DNA from: CBDCGS01 sp965216915
GTDB taxonomy: Bacteria; Pseudomonadota; Alphaproteobacteria; UBA828
Assembly (NCBI GenBank): GCA_965216915.1
Contig: CBDCGS010000011.1
Span: 248,001-312,000 of the forward strand
DNA: 64,000 bases
Direction of reading: 5' to 3'
A program made the translations under genes and the position numbers. Every line of letters begins with the position of its first letter. Within the stretch, counting starts at the first letter, position 1. The notes beneath the pieces were generated by a model. The model made no database searches. It was not told where the DNA came from and saw only the letters and a list, made by a program, of their open reading frames with translations. Below, one piece after another: positions 9,262 through 18,764 of the stretch.

Positions 9262-10431
9262 GTGTCCGACTCTTTGATGAAGAACTACGGCCGGTTCGAC
9301 ATCGCGTTTGAGCGCGGCGAAGGGGCCTATCTGTTCACGCCCGACGGCAAGCGCTATCTCGATTTCGGTTGCGGCATCGGGGTGACGAGCCTGGGTCACG
9401 CGCACCCGCATGTCGTCGCCGCCTTGGAGGGCCAGGCGAAGCGCCTGTGGCACGTCTCCAACCTCTATCACATCGCACCGCAGATCAGGCTCGCGGAGCG
9501 CCTGACCGACAACTCGTTTGCTGACCGGGTGTTGTTTTGCAATTCGGGCGCGGAGGCGGTGGAGGCCTCTCTCAAGCTCGCGCGGATCTACCACGACGGT
9601 CGCGGCGAGGCAGAGCGCTACCGCGTGATCACCTTCCGCAATGCGTTCCACGGGCGCACCTTGGCGACGATTGCGGCAGGCGGGCAGGAGAAGCACCTCA
9701 AGGGGTTCGCCCCGGTGGTCGATGGCTTCGATCAGGTGGAGCTGAACGATTTGGATGCCACGCGCGCCGCAATCACCGACGAGACGGCCGCGATTCTGGT
9801 CGAGCCGGTTCAGGGCGAAGGCGGCGTGCACATCGCGAGCGACGAATTTCTGCGTGGCTTGCGCGCGCTCGCCGACGAGCACGGCATTCTCCTCCTGATG
9901 GACGAGGTGCAGTGCGGCGTCGGGCGCACCGGCCGCCTGTTCGCCCATGAGTGGGCGGGGATCGAGCCCGACGTGATGGCCGTCGCCAAGGCACTCGGCA
10001 ACGGTTTCCCCATCGGCGCTTGTCTCGCCAAGGAAAATGTCGCCGCGGCGCTCGTCCCCGGCAGCCACGGCACAACCTTCGGCGGGAATCCGCTTGCCAC
10101 CGAAGTTGGCAATGCGGTGCTCGACGTGGTGCTCGCCGATGGGTTCCTCGATCAGGTTCAGCGCAATGCGGCCATGCTGCGCGAGCGCCTGGCGGCGATC
10201 GCGGGCAACGGAGCCGTGTTCGACGAGGTGCGCGCACGCGGCATGATGTTCGGGCTCGTCTCCAAGGTGCCGATCCTCGAGCTTCTCGGCGCGCTTCGTG
10301 AGAATGGGCTTCTCGCGCTTCCGGCCGAGGGCAACGTGCTGCGCATGCTGCCGCCGCTCACCATCGGCGAGGCCGAGATCGACGAGGCCAGCGACGCCCT
10401 GACCAGGGCGTGCGCGGCGGTCGGGCCGTGA
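9262..10431 (+). CDS. argD: Acetylornithine aminotransferase
   Basis: 389-aa class-III PLP aminotransferase making N-acetylornithine from the semialdehyde in arginine synthesis. FCNSGAEAVEASLKLAR, FHGRTLATI, LLLMDEVQCGVGRTG and AVAKALGNGFPIG, with the PLP lysine, are all present. The start is GTG 9262: AGGAGG lies 8 nt before it, and homology begins at LMKNYGRFD. An upstream in-frame ATG lies within the permease gene. The stop overlaps the argF start (GTGA). Confidence 0.94.
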   Translation: MSDSLMKNYGRFDIAFERGEGAYLFTPDGKRYLDFGCGIGVTSLGHAHPHVVAALEGQAKRLWHVSNLYHIAPQIRLAERLTDNSFADRVLFCNSGAEAVEASLKLARIYHDGRGEAERYRVITFRNAFHGRTLATIAAGGQEKHLKGFAPVVDGFDQVELNDLDATRAAITDETAAILVEPVQGEGGVHIASDEFLRGLRALADEHGILLLMDEVQCGVGRTGRLFAHEWAGIEPDVMAVAKALGNGFPIGACLAKENVAAALVPGSHGTTFGGNPLATEVGNAVLDVVLADGFLDQVQRNAAMLRERLAAIAGNGAVFDEVRARGMMFGLVSKVPILELLGALRENGLLALPAEGNVLRMLPPLTIGEAEIDEASDALTRACAAVGP

Positions 10432-11336
10432 CGAACCGCAGGCATTTCCTCGGGCTGGAAATGCTCGAGCCGGAGACGCTTCGCGCCATCGTCGACCATG
10501 CTCTGGCGCTCAAGCGCGCGGGCACCAACGGGGCGCGACCGCTTGACGGCAAGATGCTTGCGGCGATCTTCGAAGTACCGTCCACCCGCACGCGTGTCTC
10601 CTTCGACGTGGCGATGCGCCAGCTCGGCGGCGACACGATCTCGCTGACCTCGGTCGAGACGCAGCTCGGGCGCGGTGAGACCGAGCGCGACACCGCCCGT
10701 GTGCTGTCGCGCTATGTCGATGCCATCGTCATCCGGACGCGCTCCCATGAGACCTTGCTGGCGCTCGCCGATGCCGCCGACGTGCCGGTCATCAACGGGC
10801 TGACCGATCGCACCCATCCGTGCCAGCTCATCGCGGACATCATGACCTTCGAGGAGGTTCGCGGACCGATCACCGGCAAGACGGTCGCTTGGCTCGGTGA
10901 CGGCAACAACATGGCGACCTCGTGGGTCCAATCGGCCGCGCAATTCGGCTTCGCGCTCCGCCTGGCCTGTCCCGAGGCGCATGCGCCGGACCCGGCGGTC
11001 CTCGCGTGGGCGCGGCAGCGCGGCGCGGACATCACGACCACCGCCGACGTCGAGGCGGCGGCGGCCGGCGCCGATTGCGTCGTGACCGACACCTGGGTTT
11101 CGCTGAGCGACTCGAACGCGAAATCAATCGACGCCTTGGCCCCCTATCAGGTGAATGAGCGCATCATGGCTTTGGCCGCGACCGACGCGATCTTCATGCA
11201 TTGCCTGCCCGCCAAACGGGGGCAGGAGGTGGTCGACGCGGTCATGGACGGGCCCCAATCCGTCGTGTTCGAGGAGGCGGCAAACCGCGTACCGGCCCAG
11301 AAGGCCATCCTGCTATGGTGCTTCGGCGCCCTATGA
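10428..11336 (+). CDS. argF: Ornithine carbamoyltransferase
   Basis: 302-aa enzyme making citrulline from ornithine and carbamoyl phosphate. The carbamoyl-phosphate loop STRTRVSFD, the DRTHPCQ block and the ornithine-binding HCLPAKRG are intact. GTG 10428 overlaps the argD stop, giving the usual ~300 aa length. The stop overlaps the hslO ATG (ATGA). Its carbamoyl phosphate would come from CarAB, and carB lies at the right end of this window. Confidence 0.96.
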   Translation: MTNRRHFLGLEMLEPETLRAIVDHALALKRAGTNGARPLDGKMLAAIFEVPSTRTRVSFDVAMRQLGGDTISLTSVETQLGRGETERDTARVLSRYVDAIVIRTRSHETLLALADAADVPVINGLTDRTHPCQLIADIMTFEEVRGPITGKTVAWLGDGNNMATSWVQSAAQFGFALRLACPEAHAPDPAVLAWARQRGADITTTADVEAAAAGADCVVTDTWVSLSDSNAKSIDALAPYQVNERIMALAATDAIFMHCLPAKRGQEVVDAVMDGPQSVVFEEAANRVPAQKAILLWCFGAL

Positions 11337-12289
11337 CCGGCGCGGGGCCGCACGACGACATCGTGCGGCCCTTTCGCTTAGGCGCCTCGGGCGCGCGGGG
11401 GCGCCATCTGCGCCTTGGCGCGGCGGCCAACACGGTGCTCACCCAACACGCCTATCCGCCTCAGGTCTGCCAGCTCCTCGGCGAGCTAATGGGGCTCGCG
11501 GCGACGCTCTCCAGCACCATCAAATATGACGGCGTGTTCGGTGTGCAGTCGAAAAGCGATGGCCCGATCCGCCTCATGGTCGCGGACGTGACGAGCGACG
11601 GCACGCTGCGCGGCTACGCGGATTTCGATTCCGACAAGCTCAGCGCCCTTGCCGAGCGGCCGGCGCCCGCGGACACGGTGCCGCGCTTGCTCGGCACGGG
11701 GCATCTCGCGTTCTCGGTCGATCGCGGCGGCGACGGCGAGCGCTATCAGGGCATCGTCGCGCTCGAGGGTGCGACGCTCTCGGAGTGCGCGCACAACTAC
11801 TTCCGCCGCTCGGAGCAGATCGACACCGGGATTGTGCTGGCCGCAGGCCAGTCCGACGGGGATTGGCGGGTCGGCGCGATGATGCTGCAGCGCGTCTCCG
11901 CGGAGGGTGGATTTGGCCTCACCGGCGGTGACGGCGCCGCGCCGGACCCAGCCATCGGCGGAGCCGCCGATGACGCCGATGACGACTGGCGGCGCGCGGT
12001 GATCCTCATGAGCAGCGTCACGGAGGGGGAGCTGCTCGACCCGGCGCTCGGTTCGGATCGGCTGCTCACGCGGCTCTTCGCCGAGGAGGAGGTTTGGGTC
12101 TATCAGGCGCGCCCGCTCGCGTTTGGCTGCCGCTGCTCGCGCAATCGCGCGGAGACGATGCTGCGCTCTTTCCCGCGTGACGAGGTCGAGACCATGAAGA
12201 CCGATGGCCAGGTCGTGGTGACGTGCCAATTCTGCAACCGGTCGCATGTTTTTGACGACGATCAGCTTGACGCTGTCTACCAAGCCTGA
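11333..12289 (+). CDS. hslO: Redox-regulated chaperone Hsp33
   Basis: 318-aa holdase activated by oxidation or unfolding in the cytoplasm. The C-terminal zinc switch reads FGCRCSRNR ... VTCQFCNRSHVF, a CxC plus CxxC tetrad. The N-terminal substrate domain contains LMGLAATLSSTIKYDG. The start ATG 11333 overlaps the argF stop, so argD-argF-hslO is one translationally coupled operon. Confidence 0.95.
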   Translation: MTGAGPHDDIVRPFRLGASGARGRHLRLGAAANTVLTQHAYPPQVCQLLGELMGLAATLSSTIKYDGVFGVQSKSDGPIRLMVADVTSDGTLRGYADFDSDKLSALAERPAPADTVPRLLGTGHLAFSVDRGGDGERYQGIVALEGATLSECAHNYFRRSEQIDTGIVLAAGQSDGDWRVGAMMLQRVSAEGGFGLTGGDGAAPDPAIGGAADDADDDWRRAVILMSSVTEGELLDPALGSDRLLTRLFAEEEVWVYQARPLAFGCRCSRNRAETMLRSFPRDEVETMKTDGQVVVTCQFCNRSHVFDDDQLDAVYQA

Positions 12290-12337
12290 GAGCGTTCGCC
12301 GAACCGCCACACCAGGTCCCGCAGGAACTCTTCGCCC

Positions 12338-12928
12338 ATGAAACGATTGCTCCGCACCTGCTTGATGCCGCTCACCCTGCTCGTTGTGGCGGCGGCATGC
12401 GAGACCACGCTGACCCGTCCGGAGATCGACACGCTCTCCTACGCGCACCTGCCGCCGCTCAGCTTCGATGTGGCGCAGATCGAGATCGTCGAGGTCTACC
12501 AGCCCACCTCCCTTCCGCCCAATGTGGAGCTCGCCTTCCCCACCCCGCCATCGGTCGCGCTGAAACGCTGGGTGCAAGACCGAATCCGCGCGCATGGCTC
12601 GGCCAACACGTTGCGCATCACCATCCTCGATGCGAGCGCCGTGCGCACCGCCCTCGAAGCCAACACCGATATCGAGGGCGTCTTCACCACCGAGCAGGCG
12701 GAGCGCATCGATGCGCGCCTCAGCGTCAAGGTGGAGATCATCGACGCAGCAGGGCCAACCGGCACCTTCGCGGCGGCCGAGGCCGAGCGGTCACGAACCG
12801 TGCCCGAGGGCCTCACCCTCGACGAGCGCGAGCAGGTTCTGGCCGAGATCACCGAGGCGTTGCTCAACGACTACAATGCGAGCCAAGAGCAAAGCATCCG
12901 CGCGCATATGAGCGCCTATTTGCGGTAG
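12338..12928 (+). CDS. Putative lipoprotein of unknown function
   Basis: 196 aa with an N-terminal signal (MKRLLRTCLMPLTLLV) and lipobox VAAAC, so probably a lipid-anchored periplasmic protein. The remainder is soluble mixed alpha/beta with no motif I recognise. AGGA lies upstream of the ATG. It follows hslO by 48 nt and may be co-transcribed. A dispersed hairpin repeat begins right after its stop. Confidence 0.75.
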   Translation: MKRLLRTCLMPLTLLVVAAACETTLTRPEIDTLSYAHLPPLSFDVAQIEIVEVYQPTSLPPNVELAFPTPPSVALKRWVQDRIRAHGSANTLRITILDASAVRTALEANTDIEGVFTTEQAERIDARLSVKVEIIDAAGPTGTFAAAEAERSRTVPEGLTLDEREQVLAEITEALLNDYNASQEQSIRAHMSAYLR

Positions 12929-12929
12929 A

Positions 12930-13010
12930 GCAAATCCCGCGCAGGTGGCATCACCTGCGACGACCCATGTGCATCAATGCCAGTGAGAGAGAGCGTCTCG
13001 CGTGAGCATG
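12930..13010 (-). repeat. Dispersed 65-80 bp hairpin repeat, copy 1 (reverse orientation)
   Basis: The core at 12930-12994 is, in reverse complement, a close match to two tandem copies near 25.3 kb, and similarity extends to about 13010. It contains a perfect 7-bp stem, GCAGGTG-GCAT-CACCTGC (12941-12958). It lies between the 3' ends of the convergent lipoprotein and argE genes. Confidence 0.85.
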
Positions 13011-13038
13011 GGTGACCGTGACATGCGCTGGGAACGGT

Positions 13039-14202
13039 CTATGCGGCGCACACCTCGTTCAAGAGGCGGCGCATGAAGGCCTCGCAGGCCTGAACCTCGC
13101 TCAGCGCGATGAACTCGTTGGGCTGGTGCGCCTGCATGATGCTCCCCGGTCCGCAGATCACCGTCGGAATCCCCGCTTCCTGGAACTGGCCGGCCTCGGT
13201 GCCGTAGGCCACCACCTCGGTGGTGTTGCGACGGGCGAGCCGCATGACGAGCGCCTCGGCGGGCGAGCCGTCCTCGGGCACCAACCCGGGTACGACGGCG
13301 CGCGGCTCGGTCTCGATCGTCGTGTCGGGCACGACGGCGCGCATGCGCGGCAGCAACGCGCGCTCCACATGCTGGTCGAAGCGGTTGCGAATCTCGTCCG
13401 GGTCCGCGCCCGGCATGAGCCGATATTCCCAGGTGAAGACGCAATCGAGCGGCACGATGTTCTGCGCCGTACCGCCCTGAACCGTGCCGACGTGGACGGT
13501 CGTGTAGGGCGGATCGAAGCCGCTCTCGGGCGCCGCGCGCTCGTGCCGCATTTCGTCGGCGATGCCGGAGAGAAAGTGGATCAAATCTGCGGCGTAAGCG
13601 ACGGCATTCACCCCAAGATGGGTCGCGCTCGAATGCACCTCGAAGCCGCGCACGCTGGTTCGGAAGCTGTAGACGCCCTTGTGCGCGTTGACCACGGCCA
13701 TCTCGGTCGGCTCGCCGACGATGACGATCTCCGGCTTCACGCCGAGCTCCGCACCGAGCTTGTCGATCATCAGGGGCGCGCCAAGACACCCCACCTCCTC
13801 GTCGAACGAAAGGGCGAAGTGGATCGGTTTGACCAGCTCGCGAGCCAGGAACTCCGGCACGAGCGCGAGCGCGATGGCACTGAAGCTCTTCATGTCCGAG
13901 GTACCGCGGCCATAGAGCCGGCCGTCCCGCTCGACCACGGTGAAGGGATCGGTGTCCCAGGGTTGGCCGTCGACGGGAACGACATCGGTGTGGCCGGAGA
14001 GCGCGATGCCGGGCACCCCAGCGGGCCCCACCGTCGCATAGAGATTGGCCTTGTTGCCGGTCTCGTCGGGGATGAGCGTCGCGGACACGCCGTGGGCGGC
14101 GAGATAGTCCCGAACGAAGTGAATGAGGGCGAGATTGGATTCCCGGCTCGTCGTGTCGAACGACACAAGCTTGCGGATCATCTCGATTGGGCTGTATTGC
14201 AT
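13039..14202 (-). CDS. argE: Acetylornithine deacetylase
   Basis: 387-aa M20-family zinc hydrolase releasing ornithine from N-acetylornithine. Metal and catalytic motifs are SGHTDVVPVDG, SFDEEVGCLGAP, VGEPTE and the C-terminal AHQPNEF. The dimerisation domain lies in the middle. ATG 14202 (MQYSPIEMI) is chosen because homology starts there and upstream in-frame codons look like intergenic DNA. It complements argD-argF 1.7 kb away. DapE is the main alternative, but HTDVVPVDG and the context favour ArgE. Confidence 0.9.
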   Translation of the reverse strand: MQYSPIEMIRKLVSFDTTSRESNLALIHFVRDYLAAHGVSATLIPDETGNKANLYATVGPAGVPGIALSGHTDVVPVDGQPWDTDPFTVVERDGRLYGRGTSDMKSFSAIALALVPEFLARELVKPIHFALSFDEEVGCLGAPLMIDKLGAELGVKPEIVIVGEPTEMAVVNAHKGVYSFRTSVRGFEVHSSATHLGVNAVAYAADLIHFLSGIADEMRHERAAPESGFDPPYTTVHVGTVQGGTAQNIVPLDCVFTWEYRLMPGADPDEIRNRFDQHVERALLPRMRAVVPDTTIETEPRAVVPGLVPEDGSPAEALVMRLARRNTTEVVAYGTEAGQFQEAGIPTVICGPGSIMQAHQPNEFIALSEVQACEAFMRRLLNEVCAA

Positions 14203-14346
14203 GGCGTTGGCTCCCGAACCGCGCCGCGATTGTCGTCCAAACGCGCCGCGAAAGACAAGCGCGCACGGGGCCTTGGCGGCGGGCGAGCCGTTGAATCCGG
14301 CGGACCGCCGGCCATATAGGGTTGTGGGGGGCGGAGGACATTCGTT

Positions 14347-15597
14347 GTGGTAAGCCGGCGATCCGTCATGAAGATCGCGCTTCCGATCCTCGTTCTGGTC
14401 GGGGCGGTCGTCCTCGCGGGCTATTTGCAAGCCACCAAGCCCGGCCTCGAAGCGACCGAGCCGGAAGAACGCAGCTGGCTGATCTCCTCTGTCACGGTGC
14501 AAATCCGCGACGTTACGCCCAACTTGACCGCGTTCGGTGAGGTCACCACGGCGCGTGACGTCGACATGCGCGCACTGGTCGCGGGCCCGGTCGTCGACGT
14601 CGGCCCGGCCTTCGTGGACGGCGGCGTGGTTCGCGAGAAAGACCTGCTCGTCCAGATCGACCCGTTCGACTACGACGCCGCGGTGGCCGAGCAGACCGCG
14701 GCGCTGCTCGAAGCGGAAGCCGAGCGTGCCGAAACCAATGCGGAGCTGGCCGCGGAGCGCGCCGCGCTCGAGGAGGCGCGCACCCAGCTCGCCATCGCGG
14801 AACGCGAGCTGGAACGGCAAAGGGATCTCGTCGCGCGCGGCGTCGTCTCCGAGAAGAGGGTCGACGATGCCGCGCTCGCGCGCAGCGAGCGGATGCGCGC
14901 GAGCGCGCTCGCGGAGAATCGCGTGGAGATGATCCGTGCCCGTGCCCGACGCCAAACGGCGGCGATCAAGCGCGCGGGGGTCGGGCTGCAGCGGGCGGAA
15001 CGCGATCTCAAGAACACGAGCCTCATCGCCCCCTTCGACGGCTATCTCACGGAAACCTCCGCGGCGGTCGGCAAGCGCCTCGGCGTCAATGATCGCGTGG
15101 CCCGTCTCCTCGACCTCAAACGCCTCGAGGTGCGCTTCCACCTGAGCGACGCGGAGTACGGACGCCTGGTGGCCTCCAAAAACGGCCTGATCGGGCGAAG
15201 GGTCGACATCGTGTGGCGTGCCGGGCGTCAGCAGTTCGCGTACAAGGGCACGGTCGCGCGGATCGGCGGTGAGATCGATCCCGCGAGCGGGGGCGTCACG
15301 GTCTATGCACGCATCGACGGGGTGGGGCATGGCACGCCGCTCCGTCCCGGCGCCTTCGTCGAGGTGGGCGTGCCCGACCGCACCTATGCCCAGGTCGCCC
15401 GCCTGCCCGAGACCGCGTTGATCGGCGGCGACACGGTCTACGTCGTCGTCGAGGAGCGGCTCAAGCCCCGCCTCGTCGAGCTTCTGGCGCGCATCGACAA
15501 CGACGTCATCGTTGCCGGCGAGCTCGCGGACGGCGAGGAGGTCGCCACCACGCGGTTTCCGGGGATCGGGCCCGGCGTGAAGGTGCGGGTGCGATGA
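14347..15597 (+). CDS. RND efflux membrane-fusion (periplasmic adaptor) protein
   Basis: 416-aa HlyD-type adaptor with an N-terminal membrane anchor or signal (IALPILVLVGAVVLAGYL), a lipoyl half-motif (RALVAGPVVDVGPAFVDGG), a long Glu/Ala-rich coiled-coil hairpin (about residues 105-220), the second lipoyl half (DLKNTSLIAPFDGYL) and a beta-barrel domain. GTG 14347 has GGAGG 9 nt upstream; ATG 14368 is the alternative start. The stop overlaps the RND pump ATG (ATGA). It bridges the inner-membrane pump to an outer-membrane channel; a TolC-family gene lies at 40.9 kb. Confidence 0.9.
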   Translation: MVSRRSVMKIALPILVLVGAVVLAGYLQATKPGLEATEPEERSWLISSVTVQIRDVTPNLTAFGEVTTARDVDMRALVAGPVVDVGPAFVDGGVVREKDLLVQIDPFDYDAAVAEQTAALLEAEAERAETNAELAAERAALEEARTQLAIAERELERQRDLVARGVVSEKRVDDAALARSERMRASALAENRVEMIRARARRQTAAIKRAGVGLQRAERDLKNTSLIAPFDGYLTETSAAVGKRLGVNDRVARLLDLKRLEVRFHLSDAEYGRLVASKNGLIGRRVDIVWRAGRQQFAYKGTVARIGGEIDPASGGVTVYARIDGVGHGTPLRPGAFVEVGVPDRTYAQVARLPETALIGGDTVYVVVEERLKPRLVELLARIDNDVIVAGELADGEEVATTRFPGIGPGVKVRVR

Positions 15598-18500
15598 AGA
15601 CGAGTGCGGGCGATCTCATCGGCCTGTTCACGAGACACCGCACCGCCGCGAACCTCCTGATGATCTTCCTGATCATGATCGGCATGGTCGGGCTGGCCCG
15701 CATGAACACCCAGTTCTTCCCGAAGTTCAGCATCGATTGGATCTCGATCACGATCGATTGGCCGGGTGCCAGCGCCGAAGACATCGACTCGAACATCGTG
15801 GCGGCGATCGAGCCCGAGGTGCGCTTCCTCGACAATGTGAAACGCGTTTCATCCTCGTCGGTCGAAGGGGTCGCGCTCGTCGCGATCGAGTTCGAGCAAG
15901 GCACCGATATGGATACGGCGCTCGCCCAGGTCGAGACCGCAGTGTCACAGGTCGACACCCTGCCCGAGGACAGCGAAAAGCCGGTGGTCTCGCGCATCTA
16001 CGACTATGAATCGATCGGCCGGCTGGTGATCTCGGGGCCCTATGGGGAGGCATCGCTGCGCGCGATCGCGAAGGACATTCGCGAGCAGCTCCTCGACCGC
16101 GGCATCGACAAGGTCGATCTCTACGGCAGCCGGCGCGAGGAGATTTGGGTCGAGGTCACGCCCGACACGATCCGCCGACTGGACATGACGCTTGGCGACA
16201 TCGCCGCGCGAATTGGCGAAAGCTCGCTGGACTTGCCGTCGGGCACCGTCCCGTCGGGCACCGAGAAGCAGATCAGAAGCCTGGGCCTCGCCAAGACCGC
16301 CGAGCAGATCGGGCACCTGGAGGTCAGGGCGCGGCAATCGGGCGAGAACATTTATCTGCGCGACATCGCGACGATCACCGACACGTTCAACGAGAACGAC
16401 GCGAGCGCGCTGCGACACGGCAAGGCCGCCATCGAGCTCCACGTGCGTCGCGCGCAGTCGTCGGATGCGCTGGATCAGGCCGAGACCCTCAAGACCTTCA
16501 TCGCCGACCTCGGGCCGACGCTGCCGCCCAATCTCAAGGTCGAGCACTACGACGACGTCGCCAACCTGATCACCGACCGGATCAACCTGCTGCTGCGCAA
16601 CGGCGGCACGGGGCTGGTCCTCGTCGTGCTGGTGCTCTTCGTGTTCTTGAGCGGGCGGGTCGCGTTTTGGGTCGCCGTCGGCATCCCGGTCTCTCTCTTC
16701 GCGACGCTGGCAGCCATGATGTTGACCGGGCAATCCGTCAACATGGTCAGCCTGTTCGCCATCATCATGGCGATCGGCATCATCGTGGACGACGCGATCG
16801 TAGTGGCCGAGCACGCGGTCACCCAACGAACGCGCGGTCTCGGGCCCATCGAAGCCGCGGAGATCGGCGCCAAGCGCATGCTCGCGCCGGTCCTGGCGGC
16901 GACGCTGACCACGATCGCGGCCTTCCTGCCGCTCTTCCTGATCTCGGATATCATCGGCCAGATCGTGAAAGCGATCCCGATGGTCATCGTGGCGGTCCTG
17001 ATCGCGAGCCTGATCGAGTGCTTTCTCATCCTCCCCGGGCATCTGCGCGACGCGTTGCGCCACGATCCACGCGAGGAAAACCGCTTCGCCCGCTGGTTCA
17101 ACCCGCGCTTCGAGGCGGTGCGCGACGGCGTCTTCGCGCGCACAGTGCGTCGGTGCGTCGAGTGGCGCTATCTCACGGTGAGCATCGCGATCGGTCTTTT
17201 TATCTTCGTCCTCGGACTGATGGCAGGCGGCCGGCTCCCGTTCGTGTTCTTCCCATCCCCGGAATCGGATTCCGTGTACGCCAACGTCTTGTTCGTCGAG
17301 GGCACGAAGCGGGAGACCACGGTCGCGATGCTCAACGAGCTCGAGCGTGCGCTCGTCGAGAGCGAGCAAGCACTGACCGATGGCGAGGGCGGCTTGGTGG
17401 TGATGAGCTTCGCTCAGATGGGGACGCCTGCGGGCCGTTCCGACGAGTTCTTCCTCGGGACCGGCGACCATGTCGGCGGACTGCGCGTGGAGCTCGCACC
17501 CTCTGACACGCGCACAGTGCGCACCAGCACGCTGCTGGACACCTGGCGGGAGAACATCCGCCCGATGGCGGGTCTCGAGGCGCTCACCGTGCTGGAGCAA
17601 CAGGCGGGCCCGCCCGGACGCGAGATCGACGTGCGCGTGATCGGCCAAGACCTCGATGCGCTCAAGGCGGCCGCGGAAGACATCGAGCTGCTACTTGCCC
17701 GCTTTCCGGGCGTGAGCGACATCGAAGACAACATGCCCTATGGCAAGCAGGAAACGATCCTCGAGGTGACCTCACGCGGCCGCGCGCTCGGCTTCACCAC
17801 GGAGAGCGTTGCCCGCCAGGTGCGCGCTGCGTTCGAAGGTGCCATCGCCAAGCGCTTCGCGCGCGGCGACGATGAGGTGACCGTCCGCGTCCGGTTCGCG
17901 CGCGATACGCTGACCGAAAGCGACCTCCGCCGGCTCTACCTACGCAGCCCCCGCGGGGCTGAGGTGCCGCTCGCCGAGGTCGTCTCGTTCCGCGAGGACA
18001 TCGGCTTCGCGCGGATCCGCCGCGAGGATGGCGACCGCGAGGTCTCGGTCACGGCCGAGATGGACGAGACCGTGTCGACCAGCGACGAGGTGATCGACGC
18101 GCTACGAAGCGAAGGCCTGCCCGCGATCATCGACCGCTACGGCGTCGACATCGGGTTCCGCGGCAAAGCGGAGGAGCAGGCAACCACTCTCGGTGACATG
18201 CAGGTCGGCGCGACCGTCGGGCTCGCCGCAATCTATCTGATCCTTGCCTGGGTTTTCGGAAGCTACGCCAGGCCGCTTTTCGTGATGGCCGTCATTCCCT
18301 TCGGCGCCGTCGGCGCCATCTTGGGGCATCTCTTCCTCGGCTTCGACCTCACCATCCTCAGCATGGTCGCGCTGCTCGGGCTTTCCGGCATCGTGGTCAA
18401 TGATTCCATCATCTTGGTGCGCGCCATCCAAGATCGTCTGGATGCGGGCGAACCGTTGATAGAGGCGTTGGTGAACGGCGCGCGCGACCGGCTTCGCGCA

Positions 18501-18764
18501 GTGATACTCACCTCGGTCACGACGATTCTCGGTCTGGCCCCTCTGCTGTTCGAAACCAGCCTTCAGGCCCAGTTCCTCAAGCCGATGGCCGTGACCATCG
18601 TGTTCGGCCTCATGGGTTCGACGCTGATCGTCCTGATCCTCGTGCCATCACTGATCGCAATCCAAAGCGACATCGGCCGCGTGGCCCGTCGGCTCTGGTT
18701 CGGCCCAGCCGCGAAGCAGATCAATCCCGCCAGAACTGAGGAACCAGGAGCACCAGCACCGTAA
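15594..18764 (+). CDS. RND-family efflux transporter permease
   Basis: 1056-aa proton-driven inner-membrane pump of the AcrB/MMPL type with twelve predicted helices and two large periplasmic loops. TM4 has the proton-relay pair in GIIVDDAIVVAEHA. TM10 reads LSGIVVNDSIIL, unlike the lysine-containing segment of classic HAE-1 pumps, so drug substrates should not be assumed. It is coupled to the adaptor gene by ATGA. Its last 44 nt overlap the 3' end of trkH on the opposite strand. Confidence 0.92.
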   Translation: MKTSAGDLIGLFTRHRTAANLLMIFLIMIGMVGLARMNTQFFPKFSIDWISITIDWPGASAEDIDSNIVAAIEPEVRFLDNVKRVSSSSVEGVALVAIEFEQGTDMDTALAQVETAVSQVDTLPEDSEKPVVSRIYDYESIGRLVISGPYGEASLRAIAKDIREQLLDRGIDKVDLYGSRREEIWVEVTPDTIRRLDMTLGDIAARIGESSLDLPSGTVPSGTEKQIRSLGLAKTAEQIGHLEVRARQSGENIYLRDIATITDTFNENDASALRHGKAAIELHVRRAQSSDALDQAETLKTFIADLGPTLPPNLKVEHYDDVANLITDRINLLLRNGGTGLVLVVLVLFVFLSGRVAFWVAVGIPVSLFATLAAMMLTGQSVNMVSLFAIIMAIGIIVDDAIVVAEHAVTQRTRGLGPIEAAEIGAKRMLAPVLAATLTTIAAFLPLFLISDIIGQIVKAIPMVIVAVLIASLIECFLILPGHLRDALRHDPREENRFARWFNPRFEAVRDGVFARTVRRCVEWRYLTVSIAIGLFIFVLGLMAGGRLPFVFFPSPESDSVYANVLFVEGTKRETTVAMLNELERALVESEQALTDGEGGLVVMSFAQMGTPAGRSDEFFLGTGDHVGGLRVELAPSDTRTVRTSTLLDTWRENIRPMAGLEALTVLEQQAGPPGREIDVRVIGQDLDALKAAAEDIELLLARFPGVSDIEDNMPYGKQETILEVTSRGRALGFTTESVARQVRAAFEGAIAKRFARGDDEVTVRVRFARDTLTESDLRRLYLRSPRGAEVPLAEVVSFREDIGFARIRREDGDREVSVTAEMDETVSTSDEVIDALRSEGLPAIIDRYGVDIGFRGKAEEQATTLGDMQVGATVGLAAIYLILAWVFGSYARPLFVMAVIPFGAVGAILGHLFLGFDLTILSMVALLGLSGIVVNDSIILVRAIQDRLDAGEPLIEALVNGARDRLRAVILTSVTTILGLAPLLFETSLQAQFLKPMAVTIVFGLMGSTLIVLILVPSLIAIQSDIGRVARRLWFGPAAKQINPARTEEPGAPAP

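Noticed and set aside
14203..15330. N-terminal extension of argE into the efflux adaptor gene
   Set aside because: The frame is open for another 376 codons, but homology begins at 14202 and the extension is antisense to a well-supported HlyD-type gene.
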